Positions 1 to 7,639 of a stretch of 42,163 nt of DNA are shown one piece after another; position 1 is the first letter of the stretch, and each line of letters begins with the position of its first letter. Source of the DNA: DASSKF01 sp035690725. GTDB lineage: Bacteria > Actinomycetota > Actinomycetes > Actinomycetales > Dermatophilaceae. The position numbers and the translations under genes are program-made. The DNA lies in NCBI GenBank assembly GCA_035690725.1, contig DASSKF010000084.1, forward strand, positions 1 to 42,163, written 5' to 3'. The notes below the pieces were generated by a model. The model did not search any database. It had not been told where the DNA came from and saw only the letters and a program-made list of their open reading frames with translations.

Positions 1-67
1 CACGGTCCGTGCCCCACGCGGCACCGGGCGGCTCACCCCCGAAGCAGAAACAGGAGACACCACAAAC

Positions 68-655
68 GTGGCCGTCAAGATTCGTCTGAAGCGCCTCGGC
101 AAGATCCGGGCCCCGTACTACCGCGTCGTCGTCATGGACTCGCGCACCAAGCGCAACGGCCGGGCGATCGAGGAGATCGGCAAGTACCACCCGACCGAGG
201 AGCCCTCGTTCATCGAGATCGACTCCGAGCGCGCGCAGTACTGGCTGTCCGTCGGCGCCCAGCCGACCGAGCAGGTCGCCGCGCTGCTCAAGGTGACCGG
301 TGACTGGCAGAAGTTCAGGGGCGAGCCGGGCGCCGAGGGCACCCTGCGCACCGCCGAGCCGAAGCCGGACAAGAAGGCCGTGTTCGAGGCCGCCGCCAAG
401 AAGGCCGCGGACGAGCCGAAGGACTCGGCCACCACGCCGAAGAAGAAGGCCGCCGAGAAGCCGGCCGAGGACCAGGCCGTGACCGAGCACGCCGGGCTGT
501 CCGAGCAGGGCGAGCAGGCCGAGGTCCAGCCCGCCACCGCCGCTGCGGACGCGGAGAAGTCGAGCGGCGCCGAGGTGCCGACCGCCCCCGGTGACATCGA
601 CCAGACCGACTCCCAGCCGGCGCCGCCGACGGACGCCGAGAGCTCCGAGGCCTGA
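68..655 (+). CDS. rpsP: 30S ribosomal protein S16 with long charged C-terminal tail
   Basis: Small-subunit ribosomal protein S16, needed for 30S assembly. The first ~85 residues are the canonical fold, beginning AVKIRLKRLGKIRAPYYRVV and containing the IEEIGKYHPTEEP stretch. Total length is 195 residues, well beyond the 80-90 of most bacteria; residues ~95-195 are a low-complexity Ala/Lys/Glu/Pro tail. Extended S16 tails are common in Actinobacteria, but this one is at the long end. The start is GTG, with an AGGAGA ribosome-binding site at 52-57. It leads the conserved rpsP-khpA-rimM-trmD-rplS cluster; ffh is usually upstream, outside this window. khpA starts 2 bases after the stop. Confidence 0.97.
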   Translation: MAVKIRLKRLGKIRAPYYRVVVMDSRTKRNGRAIEEIGKYHPTEEPSFIEIDSERAQYWLSVGAQPTEQVAALLKVTGDWQKFRGEPGAEGTLRTAEPKPDKKAVFEAAAKKAADEPKDSATTPKKKAAEKPAEDQAVTEHAGLSEQGEQAEVQPATAAADAEKSSGAEVPTAPGDIDQTDSQPAPPTDAESSEA

Positions 656-657
656 TC

Positions 658-894
658 GTGCTCGAGGAGGCGCTCGAGCACCTCGTCAAGGGCATCGTCG
701 ACCACGACGACGACGTCGTCGTCCGGCACAAGACGCTGCGCCGCGGCGACCTGCTCGAGGTCCGGGTGCACCCCGACGACCTCGGCCGGGTGATCGGCCG
801 GTCGGGCCGCACCGCCAGCGCGTTGCGCACGGTGATGAGTGCCCTGGCCGGCGGCAAGCAGGTGCGGATCGACATCGTCGACACCGACCGCTGA
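658..894 (+). CDS. khpA: KH-domain RNA-binding protein KhpA
   Basis: Small single-KH RNA-binding protein of 78 residues, the usual size for KhpA/YlqC. The nucleic-acid binding loop GRSG is visible in VIGRSGRTASALR (about residues 43-55), and the N-terminus LEEALEHLVKGIVDHDDDV is typical. In Gram-positives KhpA partners with KhpB and affects sRNA or mRNA handling and cell-wall growth; no partner lies in this window. The GTG start is 2 bases after the rpsP stop, so translation is probably coupled. A strong hairpin terminator follows at 921-966. Confidence 0.93.
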   Translation: MLEEALEHLVKGIVDHDDDVVVRHKTLRRGDLLEVRVHPDDLGRVIGRSGRTASALRTVMSALAGGKQVRIDIVDTDR

Positions 895-920
895 GCCCGG
901 CGCCAGCGGCGACACACGAC

Positions 921-966
921 AGGCGAGGTATGCCGGACACGCGCGTTCCGGCATACCTCGCCTTTT
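921..966 (+). terminator. Intrinsic terminator, 17-bp perfect stem, between khpA and rimM
   Basis: Bases 921-937 pair without mismatch with 947-963 around a 9-base loop, and the right arm runs into TTTT (963-966). The outer stem contains the octamer GGTATGCC and its complement, a motif repeated across the window. It lies inside a cluster usually cotranscribed, so it may end an rpsP-khpA transcript or attenuate rimM-trmD-rplS. Confidence 0.85.
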
Positions 967-1048
967 GTGTCCCAGCGGCGACGTCGCAGGAGCCGCGAGA
1001 CGAGCCAGCGGCGCGGGAGCCGTGAGGCAGAGCGTGAGGGAGGCAGAG

Positions 1049-1579
1049 ATGCAGGTGCGCGTCGCACGCGTCGGGAAGGCGCACGGACTGCGCGGTGAGG
1101 TGACCGTGCAGGTGCACACCGATGCGCCCGCGGAGCGGTTCGTGCCCGGCCGGCAGTTCAGCACCCGCCCGGCGTCGGCGGGGCCGCTGACCCTGGCCTC
1201 GGTGCGGCAGCACCGCGACACCGTGCTGCTCGCCTTCGAGGAGGTGCCCGACCGGACCGCCGCCGAGCAGCTGCGGGGGACCCAGCTGTACGTCGAGACC
1301 GAGGCGCTCGAGGCCGCGGGCGAGGGCTGGTACGAGGACGAGCTGGTCGGCCTCGTCGCCGTGACACCGGCCGGCGGGCGACTGGGTACGGTGAGCGCGC
1401 TGGAGACCCGTCCCGCCCAGGACCTGCTCGTCCTGGCGCTCGACGACGGGGGCGAGGCGCGGATCCCGTTCGTGGAGCAGCTCGTTCCCGAGGTCGACGT
1501 GGAGGGCGGACGGGTTGTGGTGGACCCGCCACAGGGCCTGCTCGAGCTGGACCGCGAGGAGAACGGCGAGGAGGGCTGA
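1049..1579 (+). CDS. rimM: 16S rRNA processing protein RimM
   Basis: Ribosome maturation factor that helps assemble the 30S head and binds S19. The 176-residue product has the N-terminal RimM barrel (VRVARVGKAHGLRGEVTV, residues 3-20) and a C-terminal PRC barrel from about residue 95 (WYEDELVGL) containing IPFVEQLVPEVD. ATG at 1049 was chosen because it places the conserved VARVGKAHGLRGE at the N-terminus and has GGGAGG at 1037-1042; an in-frame extension to 839 would read through khpA. trmD follows after 5 bases. Confidence 0.95.
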   Translation: MQVRVARVGKAHGLRGEVTVQVHTDAPAERFVPGRQFSTRPASAGPLTLASVRQHRDTVLLAFEEVPDRTAAEQLRGTQLYVETEALEAAGEGWYEDELVGLVAVTPAGGRLGTVSALETRPAQDLLVLALDDGGEARIPFVEQLVPEVDVEGGRVVVDPPQGLLELDREENGEEG

Positions 1580-1584
1580 GGTCG

Positions 1585-2364
1585 GTGCGCCTCGACGTCG
1601 TCACGATCTTTCCCGACTACCTCGCTCCGCTGGACCTGTCGCTCATCGGCAGGGCGCGGCGGGACGGGCTGGTCGAGCTGCACGTGCACGACCTGCGCGA
1701 CTTCACCCACGACCGGCACCGGACCGTCGACGACACGCCCTACGGCGGGGGCGCCGGGATGGTCATGCGGCCCGAACCCTGGGGGGAGGCGCTGGACCAC
1801 GTCGTCGCGGCGGGTGCCCCCGCGGCGGGTGCGGCGCCGCACCTGCTGGTGCCGGGCCCGGGCGGGGTCCCGTTCACCCAGGCGATGGCCCGGGAGCTGG
1901 CGCTGGAGCCGTGGCTGGCCTTCGCCTGCGGCCGCTACGAGGGCATCGACGAGCGCGTCCTCGACGAGGCCCGGGGCCGGATGCCGGTGACGCCGGTGTC
2001 GTTGGGCGACTACGTCCTGAACGGCGGCGAGGTGGCCGTCCTCGCGATGGTGGAGGCGATCGCCCGGCTGGTGCGCGGCGTGGTCGGCAACGCCGAGTCC
2101 CTCGTCGAGGAGTCGCACGAGGACGGGCTGCTGGAGTACCCGGTCTACACCAAGCCCGCCGAGTGGCGCGGCCACGTGGTGCCCGAGGTGCTGCTCTCGG
2201 GGCACCACGGCCGGGTGGCGCGCTGGCGCCGCGACGAGCGGCTGCGCCGGACGGCCGAGCGCCGCCCCGACATGCTGGCTGACCTCCCCGGGGCCGGGCT
2301 CGACGCCGCCGACCGGGAGGTGCTGCGGCGATTTCGGCCGGACGGCCCTGCTGTGGCAGACTGA
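1585..2364 (+). CDS. trmD: tRNA (guanine37-N1)-methyltransferase TrmD
   Basis: SPOUT-class methyltransferase that uses S-adenosylmethionine to methylate G37 of tRNAs with G at position 36, preventing +1 frameshifts. The 259 residues begin with RLDVVTIFPDYL. The trefoil-knot SAM site is visible as GRYEGIDERV and SLGDYVLNGGE. The substrate loop TVDDTPYGGGAGMVM is intact, as is the C-terminal tRNA-binding half (LLSGHHGRVARWRRDE). It starts with GTG 5 bases after rimM. A gap of 175 bases separates it from rplS. Confidence 0.96.
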   Translation: MRLDVVTIFPDYLAPLDLSLIGRARRDGLVELHVHDLRDFTHDRHRTVDDTPYGGGAGMVMRPEPWGEALDHVVAAGAPAAGAAPHLLVPGPGGVPFTQAMARELALEPWLAFACGRYEGIDERVLDEARGRMPVTPVSLGDYVLNGGEVAVLAMVEAIARLVRGVVGNAESLVEESHEDGLLEYPVYTKPAEWRGHVVPEVLLSGHHGRVARWRRDERLRRTAERRPDMLADLPGAGLDAADREVLRRFRPDGPAVAD

Positions 2365-2539
2365 TCCGTCGGCGTCCCACACCGGTCGAGCCTTCCGCCG
2401 TGCTTCCCTGCCACAGGGGGGCGAGCACGCGCCCGGGCGGTGGCGGACGGGCCTGGCGGCCCGGCCGTGGGACGCGGACGAACCACTCCACAGCGACCGC
2501 CGTGGGTGACCTGTGGCACCGACGAGAAAGCGAACGATC

Positions 2540-2899
2540 ATGCACAAGCTCGATGACGTCAACAAGGCCAGCATGCGCGACGACGTCCCGGACTTCCGCG
2601 CCGGTGACACCGTCAAGGTCCACGTGAAGGTCGTCGAGGGCACCCGCTCCCGCGTCCAGGTCTTCCAGGGCGTGGTGATCCGTCGTCACGGTGGGGGTGT
2701 CGGCGAGACGTTCACGGTCCGCAAGGTCAGCTTCGGTGTCGGCGTCGAGCGCACGTTCCCGGTGCACACCCCGATCATCGACAAGATCGAGGTCGTCACC
2801 CGCGGTGACGTCCGCCGCGCGAAGCTGTACTACCTGCGTGAGCTGCGCGGCAAGGCCGCCAAGATCAAGGAGAAGCGCGAGACGACCCCGGCCCGCTGA
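2540..2899 (+). CDS. rplS: 50S ribosomal protein L19
   Basis: Large-subunit protein L19, located at the 30S-50S interface. The 119 residues match the family's length, with FRAGDTVKVHVKVVEGTRSR near the N-terminus, the VFQGVVIRRHGGGVGETFTVRK core and the basic C-terminal RRAKLYYLRELRGKAAKIKE. ATG at 2540 is preferred over the in-frame upstream ATG-like start at 2513 because MHKLDDVNKA is the normal actinobacterial beginning. The 2365-2539 gap may carry a separate promoter or leader, but no clear motif was recognised. Confidence 0.96.
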   Translation: MHKLDDVNKASMRDDVPDFRAGDTVKVHVKVVEGTRSRVQVFQGVVIRRHGGGVGETFTVRKVSFGVGVERTFPVHTPIIDKIEVVTRGDVRRAKLYYLRELRGKAAKIKEKRETTPAR

Positions 2900-2922
2900 G
2901 CCGGCCGCGTGACTCCGGCGGC

Positions 2923-3513
2923 GTGCTGCGCCGCCACCCGTGGGTGATCGCGCTCGCCCTCGCCGCCGCGCTGCTGGTGGTTGCCGGGGCGCTCGTCGCC
3001 CAGCCGTTCGTCATCCCCTCGGCGTCCATGACGCCGGCCCTGCGACCCGGTGACCGCGTCCTGGTCGAGAAGTGGGACGCCGCGGACGTGCGGCGCGGGG
3101 ACGTGGTCGTCTTCGAGGCACCGCCCGGCTGGGGGGCCGAAGGGGGGAGCACGGACTACGTCAAGCGGGTGATCGGCCTCCCGGGCGACCGGGTGGCGTG
3201 CTGCACCCACGGCGCCGTGACGGTGGACGGGCAGCGGCTGGACGAGCCCTACCTGCACCCCGGCGACCGTGCCAGCACGGTGCACTTCGACGTCCGGGTG
3301 CCGGCGCACCACCTCTGGGTCATGGGGGACCACCGCAGCGACTCGGATGACTCGCGGTCCCACCTGGGTGACCCCGGAGGTGGGATGGTGCCCCTGGACG
3401 CCGTCGTGGGCCGGGTGGCATACCGTTACTGGCCGCCGGACCGGGTCGGCGCCGTCCCGTCCGCACCCGCTCCCCAGACCCTCCGACACCAACCTGAGGC
3501 GGTCGCCCGATGA
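2923..3513 (+). CDS. lepB: Signal peptidase I (first copy)
   Basis: Membrane serine protease that removes signal peptides from Sec/Tat exported proteins. The 196-residue product has one N-terminal membrane anchor (about residues 7-26), then PFVIPSASM with catalytic Ser35, and YVKRVIGLPGD with general-base Lys81. The C-terminal box GDHRSDSDDSR is present. Lys/Ser spacing is normal. The GTG start lies 23 bases after rplS. Its stop overlaps the next signal peptidase gene by 4 bases (ATGA), making a tandem duplication. This copy lacks the long acidic cytoplasmic tail of its neighbour. Confidence 0.92.
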   Translation: MLRRHPWVIALALAAALLVVAGALVAQPFVIPSASMTPALRPGDRVLVEKWDAADVRRGDVVVFEAPPGWGAEGGSTDYVKRVIGLPGDRVACCTHGAVTVDGQRLDEPYLHPGDRASTVHFDVRVPAHHLWVMGDHRSDSDDSRSHLGDPGGGMVPLDAVVGRVAYRYWPPDRVGAVPSAPAPQTLRHQPEAVAR

Positions 3514-4382
3514 GTAGTTCCGACCCGGACCGGGACGACGCCCAGCGGGAGGACCCACAGCGCGAGGACTCCCCACGGGACGAGCCCATCCGGGCGGAGG
3601 GGGCGGAGGAGGACCGGGACGGCGCGCGCCGCTCCGGGTCGTCCCGCGGTGACGGTCACCGCCCCCACGCAGCCTCCGGGCGAGGCGTCGTCCACGGCCT
3701 GTGGTCCGGCCTCCGCGAGCTCGTCATCGTCGTGGCGATGGCCCTGCTCATCTCGCTCGTGGTCAAGACGTTCCTGCTGCAGGCCTTCTGGATCCCCTCC
3801 GGCTCGATGGAGAACACGCTCATCGAGGGGGACCGGGTCGTGGTCAGCAAGCTCACGCCCGGGCCGTTCGACCTCGAGCGTGGCGACGTCGTCGTCTTCG
3901 ACGACTTCAACGGCTGGCTGCAGGGCGTGCCCCCGCCCGAGCAGACCGGGGCCTCCAAGGTCGTCCACGACGTCCTGACGTTCGTCGGCCTGCTCCCGAC
4001 GAACGAGGGCGAGCACCTCATCAAGCGGGTCATCGGGCTGCCCGGCGACCACGTCGCCTGCTGCGACAAGGACGGGCGGCTCACGATCAACGGCGCGGCG
4101 ATCAACGAGCCCTACGTGAAGCCGGGCGACGACCCGAGCCTGAAGGAGTTCGACATCACCGTGCCCCCGGGACGGGTCTGGGTGATGGGTGACCACCGCT
4201 CCGACTCCGGGGACTCCCGCTTCCACGACAACGGGACCGGCCGGACCGGCTCCGTGCCGGAGTCGGCGATCGTGGGCCGGGCCGTCGCGATCGTCTGGCC
4301 CCCGGACCGGTGGACCTGGTTGGGGAACTACCATGACGCCTTCGCGAAGGTCCCGAACCCGTCGAAGGGGGCAGGCCCGTGA
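3510..4382 (+). CDS. lepB: Signal peptidase I (second copy, acidic N-terminal tail)
   Basis: Second type I signal peptidase, 290 residues. It carries a highly charged cytoplasmic tail (about residues 1-65, rich in Asp/Glu/Arg), a membrane segment at about 70-90, the catalytic PSGSM with Ser99, and IKRVIGLPGD with Lys172. The C-terminal GDHRSDSGDSRFH box and the closing IVWPPDRW are conserved. It overlaps the first copy at ATGA and the rnhB start at GTGA, so the three genes are translationally coupled. The long insert between Ser and Lys regions (about 135-165) distinguishes it from the first copy and suggests different substrate preference; that is inference. Confidence 0.93.
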   Translation: MSSSDPDRDDAQREDPQREDSPRDEPIRAEGAEEDRDGARRSGSSRGDGHRPHAASGRGVVHGLWSGLRELVIVVAMALLISLVVKTFLLQAFWIPSGSMENTLIEGDRVVVSKLTPGPFDLERGDVVVFDDFNGWLQGVPPPEQTGASKVVHDVLTFVGLLPTNEGEHLIKRVIGLPGDHVACCDKDGRLTINGAAINEPYVKPGDDPSLKEFDITVPPGRVWVMGDHRSDSGDSRFHDNGTGRTGSVPESAIVGRAVAIVWPPDRWTWLGNYHDAFAKVPNPSKGAGP

Positions 4383-5233
4383 CGGCACGTCGCACGGCAC
4401 GCGCACCCCGGCGTCCCAGCCTGCGGGTGGAGCGGGCCCTGCAGCGCGAGGGCCACGTCGTGCTGGCCGGCATGGACGAGGTCGGCCGCGGCGCCCTCGC
4501 CGGCCCGGTCTCGGTCGGGGTCGTCGTCATCGGCCTCGAGTGCCGCTCGGCACCGACCGGGGTGCGTGACTCCAAGCTGCTCACCCCCCCGGCCCGCGAA
4601 CGGCTCGTCCCCCGCATCCGGCGCTGGGCCCTCGCGCACGCCGTGGGCCACGCGTCCCCCGACGAGATCGACGAGGTCGGCATCATGGCGGCCCTGCGAC
4701 TGGCCGGCACCCGGGCACTGCGGGCCGTGGACGCCATACCGGACCTGGTGATCCTCGACGGCAACCACGACTGGCTCACCGACCCGGTCAGGGTCGGCCT
4801 GCTGGCCCTCGACGAGGGGCCGGCCACCCCGCCGGTGCGCACCATCATCAAGGCCGACATGAGCTGCTCGTCGGTGGCAGCCGCCAGCGTGCTGGCCAAG
4901 GTCGAGCGCGACGGCATGATGGTCGAGCTCGCCCGCGACGAGCCGCGCTACGGGTGGGCCGACAACAAGGGCTACAGCTGCCCCGAGCACACGGCGGCGC
5001 TGCTCGAGCACGGACCCTGTCCCCACCACCGCCGCTCCTGGCGGCTGGCCGGCACCGGTGACGGCGCCGTGGACGAGCCGGCCGGAGTGGCCGCGGGCAA
5101 CGACGAGTGGCCCGGTGAGGCCGTCCCGGCCGACCTGTCGCCGACGGGCGACGTGGGCGAAGATGGGGCCGTGCACACGATGCTCGATGCCCCGGCGACC
5201 GCCCTGCCGGCCCGCGGCGGGGTGATGCCATGA
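4379..5233 (+). CDS. rnhB: Ribonuclease HII with C-terminal extension
   Basis: Endonuclease that cuts RNA in RNA-DNA hybrids, including single misincorporated ribonucleotides. Catalytic acidic residues are visible: Asp33 and Glu34 in GMDEVGRG, Asp in VILDGNHD, and Asp in IIKADMSCSSVAAASVLAKVERD (written here as the region around 4849-4915). YGWADNKGYS is also conserved. The family ends near residue 225; this protein continues for about 55 residues of acidic, low-complexity tail to the ATGA overlap with the next gene. GTG start overlaps lepB by 4 bases. Confidence 0.93.
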   Translation: MTARRTARAPRRPSLRVERALQREGHVVLAGMDEVGRGALAGPVSVGVVVIGLECRSAPTGVRDSKLLTPPARERLVPRIRRWALAHAVGHASPDEIDEVGIMAALRLAGTRALRAVDAIPDLVILDGNHDWLTDPVRVGLLALDEGPATPPVRTIIKADMSCSSVAAASVLAKVERDGMMVELARDEPRYGWADNKGYSCPEHTAALLEHGPCPHHRRSWRLAGTGDGAVDEPAGVAAGNDEWPGEAVPADLSPTGDVGEDGAVHTMLDAPATALPARGGVMP

Positions 5234-5550
5234 GCGCGGAGGACCTCGAGAAGTACGAGACCGAGATGGAGCTGCAGCTCTACCGGGAGTACCGCGACGT
5301 CGTCGGCCTGTTCTCCCACGTCGTCGAGACCGAGCGCCGGTTCTATCTGGCCAACTCGGTCGACGTGAAGGTCTGCGACGAGGGCGGGGAGGTCTACTTC
5401 GAGGTGACCATGTCCGACGCCTGGGTCTGGGACGTCTACCGCCCCGCTCGCTTCGTCAAGAACGTGCGCGTCGTGACCTTCAAGGACGTCAACGTCGAGG
5501 AGCTCGCCAAGAGCGACCTCGAGTTCCCCAAGGAGGACTTCCCCGGCTGA
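5230..5550 (+). CDS. DUF2469 family protein
   Basis: Conserved actinobacterial protein of 106 residues, the family's standard length, related to M. tuberculosis Rv2901c. It begins SAEDLEKYETEMELQLYREY and contains VVETERRFYLANSVDVKV and WDVYRPARFVKNVRVVTFKDVN. No enzymatic motif is evident and the function is unknown. It is coupled to rnhB by an ATGA overlap and precedes yraN, the same position as in other actinobacteria. TAT at 5344 is one of the few Tyr TAT codons outside the GGTATG context. Confidence 0.9.
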   Translation: MSAEDLEKYETEMELQLYREYRDVVGLFSHVVETERRFYLANSVDVKVCDEGGEVYFEVTMSDAWVWDVYRPARFVKNVRVVTFKDVNVEELAKSDLEFPKEDFPG

Positions 5551-5669
5551 GTCCGGGCTGGCTGCCCGGCCGGTGCGTCGTCCCCAGGGGGTGAGGGCAC
5601 GGCCGGGCGGGTCCACAGCGGGCCGTCCGGGGCTGCCCACCGACCGCGGCTGCGCGGCACCGTCGGGGC

Positions 5670-6098
5670 ATGGACACCGCGCAGGCAGGCGGGGCGAGCC
5701 GCCCCAGCAGCCACGAGCCCTCCGACCGAGGTATGCCGCACGCCGTCGCCAAGGCGGTGGGGGACTACGGCGAGCGGGTGGCCGTCCGGCACCTGCAGTC
5801 GCTCGGCATGCAGGTGCTCGAGCGCAACTGGCGCTGTGACGTCGGCGAGGTCGACATCGTCGCCCTGGACGGGGACTGCCTCGTCGTCTGCGAGGTGAAG
5901 ACCCGGCGCAGCAGCACCTTCGGCTCGCCGGTCGAGGCGGTCACCCGGCGCAAGGCGGCCCGGCTGCGGCGGCTGGCGGCCCGCTGGCTGGCCGAGCACG
6001 AGCTGCGGGTGGCCGACCTGCGCGTCGACGTCGTCGGGGTGGTGCGCCCCCGGCGGGGAGCAGCCGAGGTCGAGCACCTCGAGGGGGTCGACGGATGA
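5670..6098 (+). CDS. UPF0102 (YraN-like) endonuclease-fold protein
   Basis: YraN/UPF0102 family, 142 residues, with a restriction-endonuclease-like fold. The motif series E...GEVDIVALDGDCLVVCEVKTR shows the acidic and E-x-K pattern of that fold. A role in DNA processing is inferred from its fixed place before yifB and dprA. The start is uncertain: ATG at 5670 gives an N-terminal extension, while ATG at 5733 (PHAVAKAVGDYGE) is closer to the family beginning. The stop overlaps yifB by 4 bases. Confidence 0.88.
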   Translation: MDTAQAGGASRPSSHEPSDRGMPHAVAKAVGDYGERVAVRHLQSLGMQVLERNWRCDVGEVDIVALDGDCLVVCEVKTRRSSTFGSPVEAVTRRKAARLRRLAARWLAEHELRVADLRVDVVGVVRPRRGAAEVEHLEGVDG

Positions 6099-7639
6099 CG
6101 CTGGGACGCACCCGGGCGGTCGCCCTCATCGGCATCACCGGTGCCGTCGTCGACGTCGAGGCCGACGTGGGCAGTGGCCTGCCCGCCTTCAACGTCAGCG
6201 GGCTGCCGGACACCGCCTGCCTGCAGTCGCCGGACCGGATCAAGGCGGCGGCCGGCAACTCCGGGGTGGACATCCGTCGGCACCGCACCACGGTGAACCT
6301 GTCCCCGGCGTCGCTGCCGAAGTCCGGGTCCGGGTTCGACCTGCCGATCGCCGTCGCGGTCCTCGCCGCGGCCGGCCACCTCCCGCAGGACCGGGTGGGC
6401 GACGTGGTCCACCTCGGCGAGCTCGGCCTGGACGGATCGGTGCGCCCGGTGCCGGGGATCCTGCCCGCCGTCCTCGCCGCGTCACGCGACGGGTTCCGGG
6501 AGGTCGTCGTGCCGGAGGCCAACCTCGCCGAGGCCCGGCTGGCGCCCGGCGTCCGTGTCCACGGCGCCGCCGACCTGGTAGGGCTGATCGCCCGGTACAC
6601 CGGCTCCGCACCACCGCCGGAGCAGGACCGGGCAGCGGAACCGCCCACACCGGTCACCTCGTTGGGTGAGTCGCTGCCCGACCTGCGCGACGTCGCCGGG
6701 CAGACCGAGGCGCGGCTGGCCCTGGAGATCGCCGCGGCCGGGCGGCACCACATGTGCATGGTCGGTGCGCCCGGCGCCGGCAAGACCATGCTCGCCGAAC
6801 GGCTCCCGGGACTGCTGCCTCCGCTGGAGCCGCAGGAGGCGCTGGAGGTCACGGCGATCCACTCCGTGCTCGGGGACTTCCGCAGGGCGTCGGCGATGGT
6901 GCGCCGGCCGCCGTTCGAGGCGCCGCACCACGGCGCGTCGATGGCGGCCATGGTCGGGGGCGGCGGCGGGCGGCTGATCCGGCCCGGCGCCGTCTCCCGC
7001 GCCCACCACGGCGTGCTCTTCCTCGACGAGACCCCCGAGTTCCGGCGGGACGTGCTCGAGGCGCTGCGCCAGCCGGTCGAGCGCGGGTGCGTGGTCGTCG
7101 CGCGGGCCGAGCAGGTGGTCCAGTACCCGGCCCGCTTCCAGCTGGTCCTCGCCGCCAACCCGTGCCCGTGCGGGCACGGCTACGGCAAGGGCGTCGACTG
7201 CAGCTGCTCCCCGTCGGCACTGCGGCGCTACCGCAGCAAGCTGGGCGGACCGCTACTCGACCGGGTGGACCTGCAGCTGGAGGTGCGGCCGGTGTCGCGC
7301 ACCGACCTCGCCGCCGGTCCGGGCGAGCCGAGTCGGGCGGTTGCGGCCAGGGTGGCGAGCGCCCGCCAACGGCAGGCCGATCGGCTGCGTGGCACGCCGT
7401 GGTCGGTGAACGGCGACGTCCCCGGGGCCGAGCTGCGGGAGGGCGACCTGCGGCTGCCGCGACGGACGACCGCCGACCTCGACCGGGCGCTCGAGCGCGG
7501 CCTGCTCTCGCTGCGGGGCTACGACCGGGTGCTGCGGCTGGCCTGGACGCTGGCCGACCTCGGGAAGCGGGACCGGCCGGGTGTGGAGGAGGTCGGCCGC
7601 GCGCTGGCGCTGCGGACCCGAGGGGTGCGGGCGGCGTGA
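6095..7639 (+). CDS. YifB/ComM family AAA+ Mg-chelatase-like ATPase
   Basis: Homologue of ComM/YifB, a hexameric AAA+ helicase that promotes branch migration during natural transformation in other bacteria. The 514 residues carry an N-terminal ChlI-like domain (GLPAFNVSGLPDTA; PASLPKSGSGFDLPIA), Walker A GAPGAGKT, Walker B region GVLFLDETPEF (usual form DELPEF), a CPCG...CSC cysteine cluster at about 350-370, and the C-terminal helical domain RTLADLG-like (LAWTLADLGKR). It sits between yraN and dprA and overlaps both by 4 bases, supporting a DNA-processing operon. Confidence 0.93.
   Translation: MTLGRTRAVALIGITGAVVDVEADVGSGLPAFNVSGLPDTACLQSPDRIKAAAGNSGVDIRRHRTTVNLSPASLPKSGSGFDLPIAVAVLAAAGHLPQDRVGDVVHLGELGLDGSVRPVPGILPAVLAASRDGFREVVVPEANLAEARLAPGVRVHGAADLVGLIARYTGSAPPPEQDRAAEPPTPVTSLGESLPDLRDVAGQTEARLALEIAAAGRHHMCMVGAPGAGKTMLAERLPGLLPPLEPQEALEVTAIHSVLGDFRRASAMVRRPPFEAPHHGASMAAMVGGGGGRLIRPGAVSRAHHGVLFLDETPEFRRDVLEALRQPVERGCVVVARAEQVVQYPARFQLVLAANPCPCGHGYGKGVDCSCSPSALRRYRSKLGGPLLDRVDLQLEVRPVSRTDLAAGPGEPSRAVAARVASARQRQADRLRGTPWSVNGDVPGAELREGDLRLPRRTTADLDRALERGLLSLRGYDRVLRLAWTLADLGKRDRPGVEEVGRALALRTRGVRAA

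Noticed and set aside
118..2643. An 841-codon open frame on the minus strand across rpsP-rplS, and similar long antisense frames at 14206-16407, 18439-20517 and 25275-27839.
   Set aside because: High GC content leaves few stops in antisense frames; the products are Arg/Ala/Pro/His rich with no motifs, while the plus strand encodes well-known genes.
4733..4740. Horizontal transfer signalled by the rare Ile ATA codon in rnhB.
   Set aside because: The codon lies in the CCATACC context of the recurrent motif, and the rest of the gene has native composition.
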